Positions 56,101 to 64,000 of a DNA stretch of 64,000 nucleotides are shown here, piece after piece. The position numbers were made by a program, and so were the translations under genes. Below the pieces are notes generated by a model that was not told where the DNA came from, made no database searches, and was given only the letters and a program-made list of their open reading frames with translations. Each line of letters starts with the position of its first letter. Positions within the stretch are counted from its first letter, which is position 1. Origin of the DNA: Cytobacillus firmus DS1 (lineage in GTDB: Bacteria > Bacillota > Bacilli > Bacillales > Cytobacillaceae); NCBI RefSeq assembly GCF_000565285.1, contig NZ_APVL01000009.1, positions 124,001 to 188,000 of the forward strand. The letters are read 5' to 3'.

Positions 56101-57282
56101 TTATGAAGCATGTGCCAATTCTTTAGACTCCTTTAATTTCCGGTCATATAAAAGAGTTGTAAGAATGGCAAAAACAAATAGAACCATTAATACAGCAAAC
56201 AGCATGGTGATTCCATAAAGATCAACAAGAATTCCCCCCAGTAAAGGGCCGATCATCCTTCCGCCTGTAGCTGTGCTGTTTACGATTCCCTGGTAAAACC
56301 CTTCTCTCCCTTTAGGAGCAAGCTGGTTGGCAATGGTTGGAACAGCTGGCCATATCAGCATTTCGCCTATTGTCAGAATAACCATGGCAGTGACAAACGC
56401 GGAGAACTGCTGTGCGATCGCCGCAGCAGCAAACGAGCCAATAAAAATAACCATTCCCGCGACCATCTGAATCTTTAATGTTTTAAACCATTTTACCATT
56501 GCACCGATAACCGGCTGCCCCAATACAATCAGGGCTCCATTAATAGTCCACAGCAAACTGTATTGCTTTAAAGAAATGTTCAGCTCCTGTGTATAAGCGG
56601 CAATAGTCGATTGCCATTGGACATATCCGACCCAGCACAATAAATAGCCCGCACATAATATGAGCAGCGCATAAAGCTTGGTATGATTTTTAACCATGCC
56701 ATTTTCCTGAAGGATGGATGTCTGCTGACCCGAAACTGTGTTTATTCCCCTGTAGCCAAAAACAGCGATCAATAAAAAAATGATATACATGACAGTATTG
56801 GCCAGAAAAATCAACTGAAAAGAGTACGAGGCCACAAGACCACCAAGAGCAGCACCAATGGCAACACCGGCATTCTGGGCTACATAGATGGCATTGAAGG
56901 CTTTGCGCCCACCTTCTTTCCAGACTGATCCCGCCATCGCAAACATAGAAGGAAAAACAATCCCGGATCCAAATCCGACAAAAGTAAGAAACACCACATA
57001 TGCAGGCCAGCCATGCCAAAAGGTCAAGCCGAGGAGTGCCATTACCGTGATGACAATTCCAAGTAGAATCGAACGATAGCCGCCTATTTTATCATAGAGG
57101 CTTCCCCCTATTAAATTTCCTGCGACACTGGCAGCTGCGTTCACCATTAGAACCAGGCCGGCTACCGATAAGGATTTTCCTAAGTGGTCATGTATGTAGA
57201 TTGTATTAAGAGGCCACAAAAAAGAAGATCCGGTTACATTCACTGCCATCCCGATAATTAAAAGCCATAAGGTCCGCGGCAT
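56101..57282 (-). CDS. yttB: YttB, MFS transporter
   Basis: A 393-residue major facilitator with 12 predicted helices. The loop 2-3 motif is GGSLYDKIGGYRS, and the halves are separated by the hydrophilic loop GYRGINTVSGQQTS. It is likely a drug/metabolite exporter by proton antiport; the substrate is unknown. Length matches B. subtilis YttB. Confidence 0.85.
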   Translation of the reverse strand: MPRTLWLLIIGMAVNVTGSSFLWPLNTIYIHDHLGKSLSVAGLVLMVNAAASVAGNLIGGSLYDKIGGYRSILLGIVITVMALLGLTFWHGWPAYVVFLTFVGFGSGIVFPSMFAMAGSVWKEGGRKAFNAIYVAQNAGVAIGAALGGLVASYSFQLIFLANTVMYIIFLLIAVFGYRGINTVSGQQTSILQENGMVKNHTKLYALLILCAGYLLCWVGYVQWQSTIAAYTQELNISLKQYSLLWTINGALIVLGQPVIGAMVKWFKTLKIQMVAGMVIFIGSFAAAAIAQQFSAFVTAMVILTIGEMLIWPAVPTIANQLAPKGREGFYQGIVNSTATGGRMIGPLLGGILVDLYGITMLFAVLMVLFVFAILTTLLYDRKLKESKELAHAS

Positions 57283-57455
57283 AAGATAACGCCCCTTTTT
57301 TCGTATTTTTTATGTTGAGCCGGTACATTATCTCCCGGGCACTATTTCGAAATCCAAAATAATTTTAGTTGGTTTTTCCTGTCCTTGCAATAGGTTTTCA
57401 ATCGATTTTAATAGACAGAATACTTCTTCTTTTCCACATAAGATTTCAGAAAAGT

Positions 57456-57487
57456 AAAGCCCCGATCCTCGGGTGGATCGGGGCTTT
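57456..57487 (-). terminator. Terminator of the ytzC unit
   Basis: A perfect 13-bp stem (AAAGCCCCGATCC / GGATCGGGGCTTT) with a 6-nt loop, 12 bp after the stop of the 60-residue gene. Confidence 0.85.
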
Positions 57488-57498
57488 GCCATAATTAT

Positions 57499-57681
57499 TT
57501 ATGAAGATTGTTCCGGTTCAGGATGAAATTTTGATTTAACAGGCTGACCGCCTGATTTTTCATAGTTCTTTTTGGACTGCTTTACCGCATCGAAATCCCT
57601 GCCAAATTCAACATCCTGGCTATTGGCGCCATTGCGGGTCTTTTGTTCCGGATTGTTTTGTTTTGAACGCTTTTTTACCAT
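57499..57681 (-). CDS. Small hydrophilic protein, possibly spore-associated
   Basis: A 60-residue, highly charged protein rich in K, N, Q and E (MVKKRSKQNNPEQ, EFGRDFDAVKQSKKN) with no hydrophobic core. Composition resembles small acid-soluble spore proteins, but no DNA-binding SASP motif is seen and I do not assign a family. It begins 14 bp after ytzC ends and shares its terminator, so the two are probably one transcript. Confidence 0.65.
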   Translation of the reverse strand: MVKKRSKQNNPEQKTRNGANSQDVEFGRDFDAVKQSKKNYEKSGGQPVKSKFHPEPEQSS

Positions 57682-57695
57682 CAGTGGACCACTCC

Positions 57696-57959
57696 TTAAT
57701 GAGGAAGAATTATCATCTGATTTTGGAGCTGTTGCAGCTGGAGCCTCATCCGATGAAGCTGTTCCCGCTGCTGGGAGTTGGCGCTATGGGCCATCTGGCT
57801 TATATCATTATAAGCAGCTTCCAGAGACTGAAGCGCATTGGAGTATTCAAGATTATTGTAATGCTCCTGCGTTCTCCCTGATTCAAACTGCTCCTGCGCA
57901 AAACGGATTGCATCCTCACACTGCTGAAGGAGTGTATCCATCGATTCACGGGTTGCCAT
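57696..57959 (-). CDS. ytzC: YtzC, DUF2524 family protein
   Basis: An 87-residue helical protein of the YtzC/DUF2524 family (ATRESMDTLLQQCEDAI at the start, QQREQLHRMRLQLQQLQNQMI near the end), conserved in Bacillus at this locus. It is probably a small coiled coil of unknown function. GGAGGGG lies upstream of the ATG. Confidence 0.83.
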   Translation of the reverse strand: MATRESMDTLLQQCEDAIRFAQEQFESGRTQEHYNNLEYSNALQSLEAAYNDISQMAHSANSQQREQLHRMRLQLQQLQNQMIILPH

Positions 57960-58162
57960 TATCTGTTCCCCTCCTTAACGAATGGGTCTAGAAGCTTGCA
58001 TGCTTCAATAATTAGTTTGTTCATTTTTCAGTAATCCTTACCACTCTATTTCCTGCCAATTCCCCTTGGATAAGGTTTTAGGTCATGATAAGATTAATTT
58101 TATGAAATCCTTCATATCCATTTTTATCTTATAGATAACTCTTTGAAAAAGGAGGGATGATT

Positions 58163-59847
<1,685 letters not shown>

Positions 59848-59854
59848 TTAAAAT

Positions 59855-59877
59855 AGCCTGCAAAAAAATTGCAGGCT
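59855..59877. terminator. Bidirectional terminator between ytqB and ytpB
   Basis: A perfect 9-bp stem (AGCCTGCAA / TTGCAGGCT) with a 5-nt loop; U-rich on both sides (TTTTACTT plus strand, ATTTTAATT minus strand). Confidence 0.85.
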
Positions 59878-59887
59878 TTTACTTATT

Positions 59888-60976
59888 TCACAAAGGCTTT
59901 TGAAATCCGGAAGGCATTATCTTCTGCACTGTCCGGTAAGCTCTTCCGTTCACATAGAAGAAATAGCTCACCATTCCGCCTGTTTTGATTATGCTTTTGG
60001 CTAATCTTCTGACATTCCGCTGCTTCCGGACCTTATCATCGGAGAGATAGACCCCCAGCAAGCCGCGATTAATCAGTTTATGGAAATGTTTATGAGGCAG
60101 CTTTTCCGTATGCTTATCTGCCTCTGCAACAAAGTGCTTCAATCTCGAAAACAGTTTCTCTTCGCTTTCATAGTAAAAACAGAAATTCAAGTCTCCCCCG
60201 GCCTTGTCCTCCTCCTGATCAATCAGATAATCAAGGAGAATGTGGAGGCCCTGGATATATGGAAAATATCCATTTCTTATATTCACCGCATGCTCCGCTT
60301 TAAAATCATCCCTCAATGCGTAGGAAACAAGGCAGAATATCCCCAGTGTCGATCCCGAGCAGGCAGAAAACTCATACCATTCCATCTCGGGTATATCTGA
60401 CCGATATTGGTCGAACCAGTTCTGCAGACGGGGTACTCGTTCTTCGACAACGACATGCTTATGTATTTGCAGATCACAATAGTAACGGCATAATTCAAGC
60501 AGATGGCTTTTTATATGGGTATATTGCTCGAGACACGACAGTACTTCCCTGCAGGATGCTGCTAAATCTGCAAGATAGTTTCCATCATCCTGCTCAGATC
60601 TCAGCCGATAATAATTTTTCACTGCTGCATCAATATCCAGGGCATCCTCCATTGACTCATGAAGTGCGGCAAAATCTCCGGGATCAAGCGAGGTGCTCCG
60701 GTCGCAAAGGTTGTCCAAATAATCACTGATTGTCTGATAAGCGACTATAAACTTAATCGCTTGTTCATATTTTTCCTTTGCCATCAATGACATAATAGCT
60801 CCGCCTTCACAGTGGAAGGTTTTATGTTCAATGCTGGCAAGAGCCTGCTTTCTTAACTCCGGATCAGGAATTGCTTCCGCCCGGCTCTTCCAGTATGCAA
60901 GCTCCTTATGGACAGCAGGCAGAACCTTCCGATAGACATGTGACATCAGACTAATTGGCATGGAAGGGACACTCAT
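59888..60976 (-). CDS. ytpB: YtpB, tetraprenyl-beta-curcumene synthase
   Basis: A 362-residue DUF2600 protein. B. subtilis YtpB is a large-terpene synthase acting on all-trans-heptaprenyl/tetraprenyl diphosphate to make sesquarterpene precursors. An acidic helix SDYLDNLCDRST near 83-95 is the probable metal-diphosphate site, with EGGAIMSLM and CFYYESEEKLFSRL further along. All-helical and soluble. It lies downstream of ytpA in the same direction, as in B. subtilis. Confidence 0.9.
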   Translation of the reverse strand: MSVPSMPISLMSHVYRKVLPAVHKELAYWKSRAEAIPDPELRKQALASIEHKTFHCEGGAIMSLMAKEKYEQAIKFIVAYQTISDYLDNLCDRSTSLDPGDFAALHESMEDALDIDAAVKNYYRLRSEQDDGNYLADLAASCREVLSCLEQYTHIKSHLLELCRYYCDLQIHKHVVVEERVPRLQNWFDQYRSDIPEMEWYEFSACSGSTLGIFCLVSYALRDDFKAEHAVNIRNGYFPYIQGLHILLDYLIDQEEDKAGGDLNFCFYYESEEKLFSRLKHFVAEADKHTEKLPHKHFHKLINRGLLGVYLSDDKVRKQRNVRRLAKSIIKTGGMVSYFFYVNGRAYRTVQKIMPSGFQKPL

Positions 60977-61035
60977 GACAGCAGATACCTCCTTTTGATC
61001 GGGTCTGGTGAATATTTAAAGCAATTCAGTTACCC

Positions 61036-61839
61036 TTAAACCACATAACCAAGGGCCTTTAATTGGCTGTTCACGAAATCCTTCGCATATTCAAATACCT
61101 CTTCACGTTCAGGTTCATTAAAGACTTCGTGGTAACACTTTGGCCATTCTTTGAACCTTTTCTCTGAGAAAGGCGCAAGGTTAAACCATTCTCTGACAGT
61201 TGTCTTATTCACGATTTTATCATCGCCGCCCTGTACTACTAGAAGGGGGACATCCTGGATATTATCAAGATTCTCAAAGGCCATCTTAATGGCGTAAACA
61301 AGTTCCCTGTACCATCTGACCGACACTTTTGTCACATACAGTGAATCATTTAAATCAGCATCAAGAACATCCTGATTCCGCGTAGCCATGTCCACTGATA
61401 ACCCTGCATCCATTTTCAGGCCCGGCATCACGGAGTTGAGTCCAAGCGATAAAAAGTTCAATAATTTCGAAGGCTGCTGAACCAAACCTAAACATGGCGA
61501 TGACAAAATCACTCCAGCGAGATTCATTCTTTCTTCCTGCAGCAGGCGAATGGCAATCAATCCGCCCATGCTGTGTCCTAAAAGAAAAACCGGCAATTCA
61601 AATTCATAGGCAGCCTGTACCCAATCTTTAACTTCAATGATATATTCATCAAAGGAATCAATATGCCCTCTTCTGGATCTTGAAGTCATCCCCTGGCCGG
61701 GAAGATCTCCCATAATGACATGGAAACCGGCCAAGCGCCACATTTCAATCAGCCAGCCATAACGGCGGTGATGCTCCATTGCCCCATGAACCATGACAAT
61801 AACGCCTTTTGCATCTCCTTCAGTTTCCCACTTCCACAT
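61036..61839 (-). CDS. ytpA: YtpA, alpha/beta hydrolase (lysophospholipase)
   Basis: A 267-residue serine hydrolase: oxyanion segment VMVHGAMEHHRRY, nucleophile elbow GHSMGG with Ser90, late Asp in VVQGGDDKIV and His in KCYHEVFNEPER. B. subtilis YtpA is a phospholipase needed for the lysophospholipid antibiotic bacilysocin. The ATG at 61839 is seven bases after GGGAGG. It precedes ytpB by about 60 bp, forming a ytpAB operon. Confidence 0.9.
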   Translation of the reverse strand: MWKWETEGDAKGVIVMVHGAMEHHRRYGWLIEMWRLAGFHVIMGDLPGQGMTSRSRRGHIDSFDEYIIEVKDWVQAAYEFELPVFLLGHSMGGLIAIRLLQEERMNLAGVILSSPCLGLVQQPSKLLNFLSLGLNSVMPGLKMDAGLSVDMATRNQDVLDADLNDSLYVTKVSVRWYRELVYAIKMAFENLDNIQDVPLLVVQGGDDKIVNKTTVREWFNLAPFSEKRFKEWPKCYHEVFNEPEREEVFEYAKDFVNSQLKALGYVV

Positions 61840-62008
61840 AGTCAATCCTCCCAGCCTATTTACGTACTATCTCATGTAAATATATTATAGCCTAGATGTA
61901 AAAATTGTTCATGAATCAACCCCTTATTAAAACTCTTTTACCAAAATAACGTTTATCATGCCTCATATGATAAAATCAAAATAAACTGCATACAGGAGTG
62001 TTTTTCAC

Positions 62009-62530
62009 ATGATCTATCCATACAAAGATAAAGAACCTAAAATTGCAGAATCGGCATTTATTGCAGATTTTACTACCATTACCGGCGATGTTGAAATCGG
62101 GGAGGATTCAAGCGTTTGGTTCAACTCCGTAATACGCGGAGATGTAGCACCGACTATCATCGGCAGGAAAGTCAATATCCAGGACAATTCCGTCCTGCAT
62201 CAGAGCCCGAATAACCCGCTGATACTGGAAGACGAAGTAACAGTAGGCCATCAGGTAATCCTTCATAGCTGCATTATCCGTAAAAAAGCTCTAATTGGGA
62301 TGGGCTCGATTGTCTTAGATCAGGCAGAAATCGGGGAGGGAGCATTTATTGGTGCAGGCAGCCTTGTTCCGCAGGGAAAGAAAATTCCGCCCAACACACT
62401 TGCATTCGGCAGGCCAGCAAAAGTGATCCGTGAGCTGACGCCGGAAGACATTAAAGATATGGAACGGATCAGCAGGGAATACGCTGAGAAAGGCCAATAC
62501 TATAAGTCTTTGCAGAAAAAGCCAAAATAA
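62009..62530 (+). CDS. ytoA: YtoA, gamma-carbonic anhydrase family protein
   Basis: A 173-residue left-handed beta-helix (hexapeptide repeat) protein. The three family metal histidines appear in DNSVLHQS, VGHQVILHSC. The VWFNSVIRGDVAP and GMGSIVLD blocks are typical. Carbonic anhydrase activity is likely but often weak in this family. AGGAG lies upstream of the ATG. Confidence 0.88.
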   Translation: MIYPYKDKEPKIAESAFIADFTTITGDVEIGEDSSVWFNSVIRGDVAPTIIGRKVNIQDNSVLHQSPNNPLILEDEVTVGHQVILHSCIIRKKALIGMGSIVLDQAEIGEGAFIGAGSLVPQGKKIPPNTLAFGRPAKVIRELTPEDIKDMERISREYAEKGQYYKSLQKKPK

Positions 62531-62603
62531 CTCTCCGGTCTTAATAGACTGGGAAATAGGCCGATAATAAACATAAAGCAATAGCAATTGGCGGGTGAAG
62601 GAA

Positions 62604-63452
62604 TTGAAGATTTATATCGGGGCAATTATTCTTTTCTTATTTTTAATAGTAATATTCAGAAAATCAATGGTAAAAACGGCACCGATGTTATTAATTGTCT
62701 TCATCCTTGTTTCTGCAGCATTTGTTTATAACAATCTTCCAGCTATCAAACCTCCTTCAGCCATGAACAAAATAAAATCATGGCTGTCTGAACCATCTGA
62801 GAAAGCCAGCGCTTTTCTTGGAAACAGCACGGCTGTAATTAAAATTAAGGAAGAAATAATGATAGATGTGCCCGCAATCAATCAGTTTCCTGAGCTCCCC
62901 AGAGGATGCGAAGTCACGAGCTTATCCATGCTCCTGCAGCATGCGGGGGTCCAGGCTGATAAAATGACACTGGCTAAAGAAATAAAGAAAAATCCTGAAC
63001 CTTATCGCATAGAAGACGGAAAAATCTATTTCGGACATCCGAATGAAGGCTTCATAGGCGATATGTACTCCTTTGATAATCCCGGTCTCGGTGTTTATCA
63101 TGAACCCGTAAAAGAACTTGCGGAAAAGTACATGCCCGGCTCAATTGAAGACCTTACAGGATCCGATTTTGAAGACATAAAGATCCATTTGTCAGATGGC
63201 AGACCTGTATGGGTTATTATCAACACAGCCTACAAACAGCTGTCTGATGACTTTTTCCAGACCTGGCATACGCCAAACGGAAAGATTAAGATTACCTATA
63301 AAGAGCATTCTGTGCTGCTAACGGGCTATGATCAGGAATACATGTTCTTCAACGACCCGCTCACAGGCGAGAAAAATAAAAAAGCGCCCATACTCGATTT
63401 TGAAAAAGCATGGGTGCAGATGGGAAAGCAGGCTATTACCTATCTTCCATAA
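62604..63452 (+). CDS. C39-family peptidase-like membrane-anchored protein
   Basis: A roughly 282-residue protein with two N-terminal membrane helices (about 3-20 and 25-42 from this start), a short linker, then a C39-type papain-fold domain: PRGCEVTSLSMLLQHAG (catalytic Cys), KEHSVLLTGYD (His) and FFNDPLTGEK (Asp). Related Bacillus proteins (YvpB-like) are exported; the target is unknown. The start is uncertain: TTG at 62604 is better spaced from GGCGGGTG than GTG at 62595. R2 copy e begins right after the stop. Confidence 0.78.
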   Translation: MKIYIGAIILFLFLIVIFRKSMVKTAPMLLIVFILVSAAFVYNNLPAIKPPSAMNKIKSWLSEPSEKASAFLGNSTAVIKIKEEIMIDVPAINQFPELPRGCEVTSLSMLLQHAGVQADKMTLAKEIKKNPEPYRIEDGKIYFGHPNEGFIGDMYSFDNPGLGVYHEPVKELAEKYMPGSIEDLTGSDFEDIKIHLSDGRPVWVIINTAYKQLSDDFFQTWHTPNGKIKITYKEHSVLLTGYDQEYMFFNDPLTGEKNKKAPILDFEKAWVQMGKQAITYLP

Positions 63453-63530
63453 GAAAAGCGGAAGCTCCTTGCCCACCCCCGACAAGCTTGTGACCTCGAG
63501 GGGGTAGGCGCTGGAGCTAGACAATTATCT
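63453..63530 (+). repeat. Dispersed repeat family R2, copy e
   Basis: A compact R2: AAAAGCGGAAGC..CCTTGCCCACCCCCGACAAGC and TTGTGACCTCGAGGGGGTAGGCGCTGGAGCTAGACAATTA (quoted in parts). CCCCCGACAAGCTTGT..GAGGGGG forms its hairpin. It starts at the base after the C39 gene stop codon. Confidence 0.85.
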
Positions 63531-63560
63531 AAATGAAGAAATTTATACATTCTTATACTT

Positions 63561-63596
63561 AAAAGCGTCCGCCAGGTATCCCTGATGGACGCTTTT
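63561..63596. terminator. Terminator of asnB
   Basis: A stem with ten perfect outer pairs (AAAAGCGTCC / GGACGCTTTT) extended past a 2x2 mismatch by CAGG/CCTG, just past the asnB stop. It is near-symmetric, so may also stop plus-strand transcripts. Confidence 0.85.
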
Positions 63597-63598
63597 GT

Positions 63599-64000
63599 TT
63601 AGCCTTTAAGGGGCTGCAAATCTTTATCTAACAAGTATTCTTTTTCAAAGGAGTATTTTTTCTCCACATATACCTGATGCCACACCATGAACATCAGAAC
63701 TGTCCAGATTTTGCGGCTGTTGTCCGCTTTATCCTGACAATGGTCTTCAAGCAGCTGCAATACATAGTCTTTATTAATCAGGTGATCTGTATTGCTTTCA
63801 CGAATGATATTTTTCGCCCATTCATTCATCTCGTCCTTCAGCCAGTGGCGGATTGGCACAGGGAACCCAAGCTTCTTGCGGTTCAGTACATGATCCGGAA
63901 CGACTCCTTCGGCAGCTTTGCGAAGAATATATTTCGTAGTGCCATTTGCCGTTTTCAAGCTGGTCGGGATTTTGGAAGCCACTTCAAACACTTCTTTATC
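63599..64000 (-). CDS. asnB: Asparagine synthase (glutamine-hydrolysing), C-terminal end
   Basis: The frame is open to the window edge (DKEVFEVASKIP at the visible start), so only about the last 133 residues are seen. They match the C-terminal end of Bacillus AsnB, including TTKYILRKAAEGVVPDHVLNRKK in parts, KLGFPVPIRHWL, and MVWHQVYVEKKY. The enzyme converts aspartate to asparagine. The N-terminal glutaminase and ATP-pyrophosphatase core are outside the window. Confidence 0.92.
   Translation of the reverse strand, partial: DKEVFEVASKIPTSLKTANGTTKYILRKAAEGVVPDHVLNRKKLGFPVPIRHWLKDEMNEWAKNIIRESNTDHLINKDYVLQLLEDHCQDKADNSRKIWTVLMFMVWHQVYVEKKYSFEKEYLLDKDLQPLKG

Noticed and set aside
57572-57991. 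139-residue plus-strand frame opposite ytzC
   Set aside because: It is antisense to two better supported genes with ribosome sites and family similarity.

Overview
The window is a chromosomal stretch from a low-GC Gram-positive endospore former of the Bacillaceae, probably close to Cytobacillus/Bacillus firmus. This rests on protein similarity and on gene order: the acsA-acuABC-motPS-ccpA-aroA block and the following yt* genes run much as in Bacillus subtilis. GGAGG-type ribosome binding sites, GTG/TTG starts, U-tailed terminators and small sporulation-type proteins agree. I see no rRNA, tRNA, CRISPR array, prophage, transposase or intact insertion sequence. The genus-level call is inference.

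Layout. 1-736: C-terminal part of a class A penicillin-binding protein. 841-5458: acetyl-CoA synthetase (acsA) divergent from its control genes acuABC, with a CcpA (cre) site between them. 5537-8308: the stator genes motPS and the regulator ccpA. 8608-12140: aroA, divergent from a large FtsA-like protein. 12170-15000: the ytxGHJ general-stress group under a clear SigB-type promoter, then an M29 aminopeptidase. 15012-22367: murC, a nicotinate phosphoribosyltransferase with a structured leader, the DNA translocase sftA and ytpQ. 22557-30335: small redox, transport, peptidase, lactonase and tRNA-modification genes (ytpP, PfoR-like IIC, ytoQ, ytoP, ytnP, trmB, ytmP). 30932-39414: pullulanase amyX, ytlRQ/thpR, a cysteine-synthase paralogue, D-amino acid aminotransferase and dipeptidase pepV. 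39512-46203: an Ecs-like ABC exporter (ythPQ), an M48 protease fused to ankyrin repeats, ytzE, an RsuA-type pseudouridine synthase and the flippase ytgP. 46832-51600: ytfP, cse60, a rhodanese and leuS with a T-box leader. 51701-55541: a self-contained sigma-54 regulon for 3-hydroxybutyrate-type metabolism. 55686-64000: yttB, ytzC, the tRNA mnm5s2U genes ytqA-ytqB, ytpAB, ytoA, a C39 peptidase and the end of asnB.

The clearest regulatory story is at 51.7-55.5 kb. A PAS/AAA+/Fis enhancer-binding protein is encoded upstream of three near-identical 14-bp palindromes, a perfect -24/-12 promoter (TGGCAC-N5-TTGCA), a 22-bp palindromic cre-like site, and the genes gntP and a 3-hydroxybutyrate dehydrogenase. 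Together they read as inducer-dependent activation overridden by carbon catabolite repression. ccpA itself lies in the window, and a second cre sits between acsA and acuA.

Three families of dispersed, non-coding, hairpin-rich repeats recur: family R1 (two copies, 56 kb apart, inverted), family R2 (five copies, one greatly enlarged) and family R3 (three copies, with an optional 60-bp module). They account for most long intergenic gaps and for several spurious 5' extensions of reading frames. Other unexplained structure includes a three-way-junction leader before the nicotinate phosphoribosyltransferase gene, a structured aroA leader, and a convergent gene pair (ytzH/ytmP) whose only visible terminator lies beyond the opposing gene.
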